Below, in pieces: positions 34,103 through 42,723 of a DNA stretch of 64,000 nucleotides. The position numbers and the translations under genes are program-made. The notes beneath the pieces are model-generated. The model worked only from the letters and a program-made list of their open reading frames with translations. It was not told the origin of the DNA and made no database searches. Each line of letters opens with the position of its first letter. Positions within the stretch are counted from its first letter, which is position 1. This DNA is from Bacteroidota bacterium (GTDB lineage Bacteria > Bacteroidota > Bacteroidia > UBA8524). Where the stretch lies: positions 192,822 through 256,821 of the forward strand of contig WBUH01000005.1 in assembly GCA_008933805.1 (NCBI GenBank), written 5' to 3'.

Positions 34103-36634
34103 TCATCGGGGTATGTCAGTTTCCCACTCTTCTACCTCTTCATCGTTCTTTCTATTCTTATCCTGCGTTTTTCCGTCACTGTCCTTCGTGTCTTTCTTCT
34201 GTATATCAAACTCATCCCGTAATAACTGTAACAACGTATTTTTTTCAGTCTTAATATTTTCCTTCACATTTTTAAAGGCACTTTTACGGTCATACGTTAC
34301 CGTAGGGTTGTCAGCAGGGCCTTTCATCAAAATAAAAATGTTTATCCCCTCTTTGTCTTCTTCATAATTACCCGTCGAAGCTTTTTTCCTGTTAAATTTC
34401 TTAGACAACACATCCTTCAACTTCAACCTAAATTTGTATTCCATGTAGTTTTCAAATGTGTGATAACCTTCGGCCAACAAATTCAAGGCACTGTTTTTAA
34501 TCTCCATTTGAGGAATTATTATCCTGTTATCCTTTATCTCGATATTGTTCTCCAACTTTTCAAACGCTATGTCTTTCAAATCGTTTACGTCAACAAACCC
34601 TGAGAGTTTAAGCATCGGGGCGTAATTATATAATCTTCCGCCCGTAATGCTCAAGTGTGAAGTAACAAATAGCTTCGACACGTCGATATTCAGGTATTTA
34701 TCCAACAGAGCGACTAATTGTAAACGGGTGGTTAGCGTTCCTTTTAAATTTTCGGAGGTTATGTGGTTTTGCCCGAAGTTGTTGCACTGGTAAAACAGTT
34801 GTTCAATGTCAACTTTCTGAGCCTCTAACTGGGCACTGATAACAAACTGTTTGCCTGTCTTTTCAAAAACGTTGCCGCTAAGGGCAAACGACCCACCCAT
34901 AGCATCAAAATCAAGGTTTTGAAGCGTAATCACTTTATTGCCCGCCGCCACTGTGCCTGATACGTTGCGGGCAAGAAACTTATTGAAGGTGAGTTTGGCA
35001 ATGTGGCTTTTTAGCTTGAAGGTAATATTATCCGGAATGGTGAATCCAAGGGTGTCTTCGGTTTTCTTATCACCGCCAACGGCTGCCAGTGAAGGAATAT
35101 CAATGTGCGGACTGATAAGATGACCTTCTACCTCTAAGGTCTTACCTGTGCTGAACATATAATCCAGCAGGTGGTGTGCTTTGCCTTTAATACCCAATGA
35201 GTTGCCGTTTATTTGGGCATACAGGGTATCTATATCTAAGAGGTTGTTATCGGCAAATAAATGTCCGTTTACATTGTCGTACTTATAGGGGCTGCCTTTT
35301 AGCGCCAGCTTTACATTTTTGGCAGTTAGTGTCCCTTGAAATAAGGCCGGAAGTGTTTCTGTTTTCTTGTTAAAGTCGGATACTTTGCCCTCCATCTCAA
35401 GATTTAAAGTAGCCAACCCTTCTAATGTTTCAATGTTTTCCGGTTTAAATAACTGCGCCCACTGCTTAAGGTTGAAGGTGCCTTCAATCTTAGCTTTTAC
35501 AATAGGGTTGGATAGGTTTAGTAAACTTACCGCGCCCTGCACACGCTCACCGTTAACCGAGGCTTTTATCTGAGGGATTTCTAACGACGATAATGTAAAA
35601 TCTCCTAGTTGCTCGTATTTCAATTTGCCCGACAACTGAATATCGGTCATTTGTACGTCCAATCCTGCTTTGGCAAGCCTGCCGTTAGCAATTTTAAACG
35701 TGGCATCCACCGCCGGGGTTTTGCCCTGTCCTAATTCACCCAAAACACTCACCCTGCATTCCAGCTTACCATCGGTTTGGTAATCGCTGATGTTGGGCAG
35801 GTATTTTTTGGGGATTAATTCCAGTAATTGCAGCAGCCCTAAGTTATCGCCCAGTAGTTGCAGGTTGATGTGGTTGCTTTTTTGGCGGGTGGTTATCTTA
35901 CCGTTTACGATGAAGTTAAAATCTTCAACCGTAAGTTTGGTTTGTGTGAAACTATATGAAGTATCGGGTCGGTTAACTTTAAACGAGGTTTGAAAGGTAA
36001 CGGGTTTGGCAATGCGCAATGTTTGCCCGTCGAATTTTAGTTGCTGGGGCACTATACTGCCCTTGGTGTTTACCAAAAACTCTTTTTCATCAAAGCTGCC
36101 TTGCAACTGCACATTGTTTACTAATACACCAATGGTATCGCCTTTTTGCACATCAATGTGTTGCAACTGTATGTTGGCAAGGGTAATCTTTTCAAACACC
36201 AGTTTGAATTTATCCCCGCCTTTGCCACCATCGGGCTTAAAAATTGAGAAGTTATTTTTTTCGCCGTCTTGTGCTGCTTTTAGTTTGCCGTTTTGCAACA
36301 CAATTTCCTCAAACCTGTATTGTCCGCGTATAAGGTTTAAAGGATTTAAGGTTACCGAGAGGCTTTGCAATGTCATTAACTGTGAGCCTGTAATTTTTGA
36401 AGACTCAGCAGCACGAATGTTTTGAAAGCTAACAGTGATGTAAGGGAAGTTTTTGAAAGCAGAAAGACCGATATCGCTAATGGCAACTTTAACGGCAAGT
36501 TGGCTGCTGATGCTTTGGGTAACTTTATCTTTTATAGGCCTGCTGAAAATGTAAATGCTTGCAATGCCCAGTAACACAAGACCTGCAAAGCCAAGCACCA
36601 AATACCCTATTATTTTAAACGCCTTTTTCACCAC
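34103..36634 (-). CDS. AsmA-family protein
   Basis: An 843-residue protein anchored by one N-terminal helix (8-31), with a long periplasmic part made of beta-rich repeats in AsmA order: RPIKDKVTQSISSQLAVKVAISDIGLSAFKNFPYITV near the start and an AsmA_2-like region with GRLYNYAPMLKLSGFVDVNDLKDIAF near 680. AsmA/TamB-type proteins form lipid-carrying bridges between inner and outer membrane. The last 60 residues are highly charged (KDTKDSDGKTQDKNRKNDEEVEEWE). It is about 100 bases upstream of the transglycosylase gene. Confidence 0.88.
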   Translation of the reverse strand: MVKKAFKIIGYLVLGFAGLVLLGIASIYIFSRPIKDKVTQSISSQLAVKVAISDIGLSAFKNFPYITVSFQNIRAAESSKITGSQLMTLQSLSVTLNPLNLIRGQYRFEEIVLQNGKLKAAQDGEKNNFSIFKPDGGKGGDKFKLVFEKITLANIQLQHIDVQKGDTIGVLVNNVQLQGSFDEKEFLVNTKGSIVPQQLKFDGQTLRIAKPVTFQTSFKVNRPDTSYSFTQTKLTVEDFNFIVNGKITTRQKSNHINLQLLGDNLGLLQLLELIPKKYLPNISDYQTDGKLECRVSVLGELGQGKTPAVDATFKIANGRLAKAGLDVQMTDIQLSGKLKYEQLGDFTLSSLEIPQIKASVNGERVQGAVSLLNLSNPIVKAKIEGTFNLKQWAQLFKPENIETLEGLATLNLEMEGKVSDFNKKTETLPALFQGTLTAKNVKLALKGSPYKYDNVNGHLFADNNLLDIDTLYAQINGNSLGIKGKAHHLLDYMFSTGKTLEVEGHLISPHIDIPSLAAVGGDKKTEDTLGFTIPDNITFKLKSHIAKLTFNKFLARNVSGTVAAGNKVITLQNLDFDAMGGSFALSGNVFEKTGKQFVISAQLEAQKVDIEQLFYQCNNFGQNHITSENLKGTLTTRLQLVALLDKYLNIDVSKLFVTSHLSITGGRLYNYAPMLKLSGFVDVNDLKDIAFEKLENNIEIKDNRIIIPQMEIKNSALNLLAEGYHTFENYMEYKFRLKLKDVLSKKFNRKKASTGNYEEDKEGINIFILMKGPADNPTVTYDRKSAFKNVKENIKTEKNTLLQLLRDEFDIQKKDTKDSDGKTQDKNRKNDEEVEEWETDIPR

Positions 36635-36818
36635 ACACTATATACTGCATAACGAAGGCAGACAGCCCGTAATTGCAGCAACCCTCAAAGTTAATGCGGT
36701 GTTTTATGGGTTTGGGTAAAACATTTTAACACTTAGGCCAAAGTGCAAACTTTTGTGTACACAATAAAACTGCCGCCGAGAAGTATAGTAAGAGTATAGT
36801 TTATGTTCTATTTTATTA
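36635..36818. other. Non-coding stretch before the second palindrome island
   Basis: Together with the island it makes a 307-base gap. No gene seen; it contains the divergent upstream sequence of the AsmA gene and no obvious structure apart from the island that follows. Confidence 0.35.
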
Positions 36819-36838
36819 CGGCAGGTTTAAGCCTGCCG
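36819..36838. repeat. Palindrome, CGGCAGG/CCTGCCG type
   Basis: CGGCAGG-TTTAAG-CCTGCCG, a 7-bp stem; first hairpin of the second island. Confidence 0.8.
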
Positions 36839-36845
36839 CTTTTGT

Positions 36846-36891
36846 AATTACCTCCCTGCGGAGGACTTAAGTCCTTTGCAAGGAGGTAATT
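36846..36891. repeat. 46-base imperfect palindrome related to 14351-14412
   Basis: Arms AATTACCTCC / GGAGGTAATT and centre AGGACTTAAGTCCTTT. The centre and the ATTACC outer part match the 62-bp palindrome at 14351. The halves differ at three positions, one C/A mismatch and two G/T pairs. Confidence 0.88.
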
Positions 36892-36902
36892 TTAATAGTA
36901 TT

Positions 36903-36913
36903 GGGTTTAACCC
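36903..36913. repeat. Palindrome GGGTTTAACCC
   Basis: An 11-base perfect palindrome following ATAGTATT, similar in style to the TCAA and TTAA palindromes of the first island. Confidence 0.55.
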
Positions 36914-36941
36914 CATCCACATTGATTAATCGGAATCTTTT

Positions 36942-37439
36942 TTAGCACTTAATAAGTACTTGGTTTTTCTCCACCTTGTCGCCGGGGTTTACCACCACTT
37001 CTTTCACAGTACCGTCGGCAGGGGCTTTTAAAATGTTTTCCATTTTCATGGCTTCAAGCACCAACAACGCATCGCCTTTCTTAAAGCTATCGCCTGCGTG
37101 TACCAAGGTTTTTATCACAAGTCCGGGCATCGGGGCTTTAATTTCGTTCAGCTTGCTTCCCGCAGCCGCGCCCATTCCCATTTGGTCAAGCAAAATATCA
37201 AAGCGGTCTTTTACCGCTACCGTATGCTTAGTCCCGTTCACTTTTACGGTGTAGGTTTTGGTGTCTGCATCAAAGCCCACCATCTCTACATTGTACGATT
37301 TGTTTTCAAGCAAAAGGTGCAAACGTTTTTCGTCAACACGGTACACATCAGGGTGCACAGCTTCGCCGTTTATTTCGATTAGTTTATCTTTATCTGTAAT
37401 TGTATAATCGTGTTTATCGTTTACTTTTGCCTTTATCAT
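36942..37439 (-). CDS. Biotin/lipoyl-attachment carrier protein
   Basis: A 165-residue biotin carboxyl carrier type protein. The biotin-accepting lysine is in EAMKME near residue 132, flanked by MPGLVIKTLVHAGDSFKKGD and a GDKVEKNQVLI end, the half-sites of the biotinyl fold. The N-terminal 90 residues are a beta-rich linker domain as in carriers of propionyl-CoA or oxaloacetate-type carboxylases. Carboxylase subunits are not in the window. I took the Met at 37439; the frame continues six codons upstream. The next gene is divergent, 54 bases away. Confidence 0.88.
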   Translation of the reverse strand: MIKAKVNDKHDYTITDKDKLIEINGEAVHPDVYRVDEKRLHLLLENKSYNVEMVGFDADTKTYTVKVNGTKHTVAVKDRFDILLDQMGMGAAAGSKLNEIKAPMPGLVIKTLVHAGDSFKKGDALLVLEAMKMENILKAPADGTVKEVVVNPGDKVEKNQVLIKC

Positions 37440-37493
37440 TGGATAAAAATTTCTCAAAAATCAGCAAAACCTCATAATTAAAAAAATCCCTTT

Positions 37494-40250
37494 ATGCGCA
37501 AATTACTTGTGGTGCTTTTGGTAGGGCTTGTAGCAGTAGCGGCCTGTAAATCTAAAAAGAAACTTACGGCGGAAGAAATCGCTGCCAATGAAGCCCGGAT
37601 GGCGGACTCAATAGCGATGGCGGAAGCAATAGCCGAAGCCGAATGGGCTACCGACACTACCGCTTGGGACGGTGGAGATGAATATACAGGCGATTACGAC
37701 TGGAACCCTGAACCACAAACCCTTGCTCCTTATCAGGCATCAAAAACCCGCACGATTGATATTACCCACACTAAACTGGATGTGAAGTTTGATTATGAAA
37801 AACAACACATGTACGGTAAGGCGTATATCACTCTAAAACCTTATTTCTACCCAACATCAACGGTTGAGTTGGATGCTAAAGGATTTGACGTTTTAGGAGT
37901 ATTTGTGGTGGATGCTAAGAACAATACTACCCCATTACAATATGAGTATGAGAACCTTGCCAAACTTAAAATAAAGTTGGGTAGGGAATATAAAGCCAAT
38001 GAGGAATTGACCTTGTTTGTGAACTATGTTGCCAAACCTAATGAATTGCCTTCAGACGGTCTTGATACTGAGAAGGCTGAAGCAGCTATTACCGAAGATA
38101 AAGGCTTGTACTTTATAAACCCTTTGTTGGAAGACAAAAACAAACCCCGCCAAATATGGACACAGGGCGAAACCGAAGCTTCATCGTGCTGGTTTCCTAC
38201 GTTTGATTCTCCCAACGAGCGTTTTACCCAAGAGATTATTATGACGGTGGATACGCAATACGTTACCCTAAGTAACGGTAAGCTTATCGCATCAAAAGTG
38301 AATAAAGACGGTACGCGTACCGACCACTGGAAACAAAACCTTCCCCATGCTCCCTACCTTGCTATGATGGCCGTAGGTAAGTTCTCTATTGTGAAAGACA
38401 AATGGCGCAATATTGAGGTGAACTACTATGTGGAGAAGGAATATGAAAAATATGCCCGCCTGATTTTTGGTAATACTCCAAAAATGATTGAGTTTTTCTC
38501 TAAAAAACTAGGCGTTGATTACCCTTGGGAAAAGTATCACCAGATAGTTGTGCGTGATTTTGTATCGGGTGCAATGGAAAATACCGGAGCTGTGATACAC
38601 TTTGATATGTTGCAACACGACGACCGTATGCACATTGACCAACCGATGGAAGATGTGATTTCGCACGAGTTGTTCCACCACTGGTTTGGTGATTTGGTAA
38701 CTACCGAAAGCTGGGCCAACTTGCCGCTAAACGAGAGCTTTGCCACTTATGGTGAGTACTTGTGGAGAGAATACGCTTATGGTCGTGAGGAAGCTGATGA
38801 ACACCTTGACGAAGATTTGAGCCGCTACCTAAGCGAGGCTGAAGAGAAGAAAACAGAATTAGTTCGCTTTAACCACGATAAACCCGATGATATGTTTGAT
38901 GCACACAGCTACCAAAAAGGTGGCCGTGTATTGCATATGTTGCGCAAATACGTTGGCGACGATGCTTTCTTTAAAGCATTGAACATTTATCTAACCCAAA
39001 ATAAATACAAATCGGTTGAGATGCACCAATTGCGTCTTGCGGTTGAAGAAGTAACCGGAGAAGACCTTAACTGGTTCTTTAACCAATGGTTTTACAGTGC
39101 AGGCCACCCTGTGTTGGACATCAACCACAGTTATGATGAAGAAAACGGTGTTTATGTGATTGAGGTAACCCAACAACAAAGCGGTGAGAACATTCCATCG
39201 GTATATAAACTGCCTTTGAAAGTTGATATTTATACTGAGACCGGAAAAACTACCGAAGAGATAGTTATTGATGAGAGTTTTGAGCGTTTTGAATTTAACC
39301 CCGCAGGAAAAGTACGTTGGGTAAACTTTGATGCTGAAAAGATGTTGCTTGCCAAGAAAACCGAATACAAAAACAACGAGCAATGGTTGGCACAATTGAC
39401 AGAAGGCCCCTTGTATATGGACCGTATGGAAGCAATCACCAAAGCTGAAGAGCTTGTGAGCAGCGGTGATGAAATGGGAGAAAGCATGGTGTTAACTGCT
39501 ATGGGCGACCGTTTTTGGTCAGTACGTCTTAAGGCATTGAAGATTATTAAAGATGCTGAGATGGCTGCTAACAACGAGAAATTAGCCCGTCGTATCAGTA
39601 TAATTGCTGAAAGTGATAAAAAATCTACCGTGCGTGCTAAGGCGATTGATATCATCAGCGAAATGGACGACGCCACCTACGCTCCTATCTTTACTAAGTT
39701 GTTGAACGATTCGTCGTACTTTGTTGCCGGTGAAGCAATATCAGCTCTTGCCCGCATTGATAGTGCCACTGCTGTAAAATTTGCCGAAGCTGAATATGTA
39801 AAAATGAAGAACGAGCAAATGCGCTCACTTTACCTATACATATTGGGTAAATACGGTGCCGGTGATTACATGGGCTGGTTTACCAAAGAGTTTGAAACTG
39901 CTAAAGGTGACGGAGTATTTTTATTGGCAACCGGCTTAGGTGCACACATGGTGAATGGTGACGAAGACCGTACGCTAAAAGGCCAAGAGTTATTGCAAAG
40001 CCAAGACATGAGCGGTAACTGGATTATGATGTTTGTGATGTACAGCATCAACAAACAGATAAACGATAAGTATGTACCCATTTACAAATTATTGAACCAA
40101 AAAGCAGTGGCTAACGGCCTTACTGCCTCTGAAAGCAACCGTTTGGAGAAAATACAACAAATACTTTCGCAAAGCGGCGGACTTGAAGAAGAGGAAGAAG
40201 AACACCATGAAGGTGACGGACACAACCATCATCACGGACACGAACATTAA
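37494..40250 (+). CDS. M1-family aminopeptidase lipoprotein with His-rich tail
   Basis: A 918-residue zinc aminopeptidase of family M1, exported as a lipoprotein (VAVAAC). The substrate-binding GAMEN motif (SGAMENTGAV) is followed by zinc site H391-E392-x-x-H395 (SHELFHHWFG) and third ligand E414 (NESFATYGEYL). After the catalytic part lie HEAT-like helical repeats to about 890. The last 20 residues are Glu- and His-rich (HHEGDGHNHHHGHEH ends). The His-rich end could bind zinc or other metals; such a tail is not part of the M1 family itself. It is followed by a terminator and cinA. Confidence 0.93.
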   Translation: MRKLLVVLLVGLVAVAACKSKKKLTAEEIAANEARMADSIAMAEAIAEAEWATDTTAWDGGDEYTGDYDWNPEPQTLAPYQASKTRTIDITHTKLDVKFDYEKQHMYGKAYITLKPYFYPTSTVELDAKGFDVLGVFVVDAKNNTTPLQYEYENLAKLKIKLGREYKANEELTLFVNYVAKPNELPSDGLDTEKAEAAITEDKGLYFINPLLEDKNKPRQIWTQGETEASSCWFPTFDSPNERFTQEIIMTVDTQYVTLSNGKLIASKVNKDGTRTDHWKQNLPHAPYLAMMAVGKFSIVKDKWRNIEVNYYVEKEYEKYARLIFGNTPKMIEFFSKKLGVDYPWEKYHQIVVRDFVSGAMENTGAVIHFDMLQHDDRMHIDQPMEDVISHELFHHWFGDLVTTESWANLPLNESFATYGEYLWREYAYGREEADEHLDEDLSRYLSEAEEKKTELVRFNHDKPDDMFDAHSYQKGGRVLHMLRKYVGDDAFFKALNIYLTQNKYKSVEMHQLRLAVEEVTGEDLNWFFNQWFYSAGHPVLDINHSYDEENGVYVIEVTQQQSGENIPSVYKLPLKVDIYTETGKTTEEIVIDESFERFEFNPAGKVRWVNFDAEKMLLAKKTEYKNNEQWLAQLTEGPLYMDRMEAITKAEELVSSGDEMGESMVLTAMGDRFWSVRLKALKIIKDAEMAANNEKLARRISIIAESDKKSTVRAKAIDIISEMDDATYAPIFTKLLNDSSYFVAGEAISALARIDSATAVKFAEAEYVKMKNEQMRSLYLYILGKYGAGDYMGWFTKEFETAKGDGVFLLATGLGAHMVNGDEDRTLKGQELLQSQDMSGNWIMMFVMYSINKQINDKYVPIYKLLNQKAVANGLTASESNRLEKIQQILSQSGGLEEEEEEHHEGDGHNHHHGHEH

Positions 40251-40271
40251 TAGTTTGACGAAATAAATTTG

Positions 40272-40298
40272 AAAAGCAGCCCAAGGGCTGCTTTTTTT
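40272..40298 (+). terminator. Terminator of the M1 aminopeptidase gene
   Basis: AAAAGCAGCCC-AA-GGGCTGCTTTT with a T-run to 40298. Confidence 0.92.
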
Positions 40299-40399
40299 GT
40301 TAAATAAATAAGGCTGAGAAAAACTTTTTACGGCCTTTGTTTTTTTATTTTTAGAACGGATTAAAACCGTAGGTTTGAAATCGAAAACGCTATAAAACT

Positions 40400-41647
40400 G
40401 TGAACAACTACTGCGAAATAATAACCATTGGAGACGAGCTGCTTATAGGGCAGGTGGTAGATACTAACTCGGCATGGATTGGCCGTGAATTAAATAAAAT
40501 AGGTGTTGAGGTTGTTCAAAAAACAGCAATTAGTGATAATGTTGAGCATATTATTGGTGCCCTTAATAATGCCAAAACCCGCGCCCGCATTATTTTGATT
40601 ACGGGCGGACTTGGCCCCACCAAAGACGACCTTACCAAGCAAACCCTTGCCACCTATTTTAACAGCGGCTGGCGCAAAGAGATAGCTGTAGAAGAGCATA
40701 TCCGGAAAATTTTTGAAGCCCGCAACTTGCCTATACTGGACGTGAACCTTGAGCAAGCATTGGTGCCCGATAATTGTGTAACCATTTTTAACCACCAAGG
40801 TACTGCACCGGGTATGTGGTTTGAAGAAGACGGACATATCTTTATCTCTATGCCGGGGGTACCGTATGAAATGGTATCTATGATGGAGAATTTTGTGCTA
40901 CCCCGTCTTGAGCAATTAGACAACACCCAGCACATCGTTCATAAAACCATTGTGACGGCAGGCATTGGTGAATCGTTTTTAGCAAAGAAGATTGAGTCTG
41001 TAGAGGACAATCTGCCCAAACATATTAAACTGGCTTATCTGCCTCATTATACATCGGTAAGACTAAGGTTTACCGCAAGAGGAGAAGATGAAACCGCCAT
41101 GCTGGCCGAACTTGAAGAAATAACTACCCGTGTAAAAGAGCTTGTAGGTGAGTATGTGATTGCCGACGAAGACATAAAACTTGAGCAACTGATTGGCAGG
41201 TTGCTTAAAGAACGTAACCAAACACTGGCAACTGCTGAAAGTTGTACAGGTGGCTATATCTCCCATTTGATTACCAGCATACCCGGTAGTTCTGCATACT
41301 TTATGGGTGCTTTGGTTTCTTATGATAATAAAGTGAAGATGGGGCAACTTGGTGTGAAGGCTGATACTCTTGCCACTGTAGGTGCGGTAAGCAGTGAAAC
41401 GGTAGAGCAAATGGCACGCGGTGTAATTGAGCTATTGGGAACCGATTACGCCATTGCAACCAGTGGTATTGCCGGCCCTGATGGCGGAACCCCTGAAAAA
41501 CCGGTTGGCACTGTTTGGATTGCTGTAGCCAATAAACACAAGGTATTGCCTTTAAAATTCAACTTTCACGGAACAAGGCAAGCAGTTATTGAGCGCTCAG
41601 CAATTACTGCCCTTAATATGTTACGTAAGCTGATTTTGGAACATTAG
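40400..41647 (+). CDS. cinA: CinA-family protein (NMN amidohydrolase / MoCF domain)
   Basis: A 415-residue two-domain protein. The N-terminal MoCF-type domain (TIGDELLIGQVVDTNSAWI, TGGLGPTKDD) has pyrophosphatase activity in relatives. The C-terminal domain (about 255-415, AESCTGGYISHLITSIPGSSAYF and GIAGPDGGTPEKPVGTVWIA) is the PncC/CinA deamidase that salvages NMN in the NAD cycle. The GTG start at 40400 gives MNNYCEIITIGDE, the usual N-terminus. The gene is preceded by the M1 terminator and an AT-rich 100-base gap. Confidence 0.93.
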   Translation: MNNYCEIITIGDELLIGQVVDTNSAWIGRELNKIGVEVVQKTAISDNVEHIIGALNNAKTRARIILITGGLGPTKDDLTKQTLATYFNSGWRKEIAVEEHIRKIFEARNLPILDVNLEQALVPDNCVTIFNHQGTAPGMWFEEDGHIFISMPGVPYEMVSMMENFVLPRLEQLDNTQHIVHKTIVTAGIGESFLAKKIESVEDNLPKHIKLAYLPHYTSVRLRFTARGEDETAMLAELEEITTRVKELVGEYVIADEDIKLEQLIGRLLKERNQTLATAESCTGGYISHLITSIPGSSAYFMGALVSYDNKVKMGQLGVKADTLATVGAVSSETVEQMARGVIELLGTDYAIATSGIAGPDGGTPEKPVGTVWIAVANKHKVLPLKFNFHGTRQAVIERSAITALNMLRKLILEH

Positions 41648-41690
41648 TCGATTTAGGGAAGCTTATATTCCTATTAATCATATATTTGCA

Positions 41691-41698
41691 TTTAGCAA
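41691..41698 (+). promoter_or_regulatory. -7 box of the T9SS cargo gene
   Basis: TATATTTG at 41691-41698 (followed by C) matches TAnnTTTG. The start codon is 100 bases downstream, giving a leader of about 95 bases. Confidence 0.55.
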
Positions 41699-41798
41699 TA
41701 AAACCTGAACGTATGTAGAGCATCAGTACAAATAAACAACAGCAAATAGGCAGCCCAATAAGGTTGAATTTATTTTTTAACCTTAATTCTCAATTTTT

Positions 41799-42659
41799 AT
41801 GAAACCCTTATTTCTCACTCTGGCACTAATGCTTGCCGGTGCTGTTCTAAACGCACAAACTGTTGTTACCATTGTTGCCGATTCAGTAAAAGGCAAAGAC
41901 TCTGAAGTTGCCTCGATTAATTATGCTGTAAACAACAATTACGCTAACGAAAAAGTACACTATGTGTATGCATGGACACAAAGTGGTACTCCAACCATCA
42001 TTAGAACGTTTCTTTGGATTGATTTAGCGCAAATCCCTGCCAATGCAACCATCTCATCCGCCTCTTTGAATCTTTATTATGATGCTGCTTTTGTAGCCGT
42101 ACCTGTGGCCGGACAGAATGATTTTTGGGTTGAACGTGTTACACAATCGTGGGCAGAAAACACTATCACATGGAATAACCAGCCATCTTCAACTACTGTA
42201 AACAGAGGTTCTTCTACTGTTTTTACCAGCTCGGATATGGTTTATACAGTGGATGTGAAAGAGGTGATAAAAGATATTATTGCATCGGGTAACAATTACG
42301 GTTTGGTATTGAAATTAAAGGAGGAACAACCTTATAGAAATGTGGCTTTTGGAAGCACTGAGAACCCCGACCCGAACAAACGCCCCACACTTGAGGTTGC
42401 TTACACTGTGCCCACCACAACAATAGAACCTATAGCCGAAACATCGTTTACGGTGTACCCCAACCCTACAAACAATACGATTACGGTTACCGGAGGTGAG
42501 GGTAATGCAGCTATCAGCATTTTGGATGCAACAGGTCGTGAGGTATTTTTCGAGGCCAATTATGGTTTTAATACCCCCCTAAATATAGACGGACTGGCAT
42601 CCGGTGTTTATTATTTGCGTGTAAATAACAGCAAAACGATTAAACTGGTAAAGGAATAA
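41799..42659 (+). CDS. Secreted DNRLRE-type protein with T9SS type A sorting domain
   Basis: A 286-residue secreted protein. Signal peptide 1-19 (VLNAQT). Residues 25-205 match the DNRLRE (carbohydrate-binding-module-like) fold: SLNLYYDAAF, WAENTITWNNQPSS, VDVKEVIKDIIASGNNYGLVLK, STENPDPNKRPTLEVAY. Residues 220-286 are a type IX secretion sorting domain: SFTVYPNPTNNTITV, then a C-terminal KTIKLVKE. It should be exported by the Sec pathway and then carried through the outer membrane by T9SS. The DNRLRE domain suggests binding of extracellular polymers. Confidence 0.88.
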   Translation: MKPLFLTLALMLAGAVLNAQTVVTIVADSVKGKDSEVASINYAVNNNYANEKVHYVYAWTQSGTPTIIRTFLWIDLAQIPANATISSASLNLYYDAAFVAVPVAGQNDFWVERVTQSWAENTITWNNQPSSTTVNRGSSTVFTSSDMVYTVDVKEVIKDIIASGNNYGLVLKLKEEQPYRNVAFGSTENPDPNKRPTLEVAYTVPTTTIEPIAETSFTVYPNPTNNTITVTGGEGNAAISILDATGREVFFEANYGFNTPLNIDGLASGVYYLRVNNSKTIKLVKE

Positions 42660-42665
42660 CCCATA

Positions 42666-42709
42666 AAACGAAGAAGGCCCCGCAGCAAGCTGCGGGGCCT
42701 TCTTCGTTT
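42666..42709. terminator. Long perfect hairpin terminator
   Basis: A 21-bp perfect stem with an AA loop, GC-rich in the middle (GGCCCCGCAGC/GCTGCGGGGCC), TTT/AAA at the ends. It lies between convergent genes, so it can serve both. Confidence 0.92.
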
Positions 42710-42723
42710 ACATATCAAGCGTA

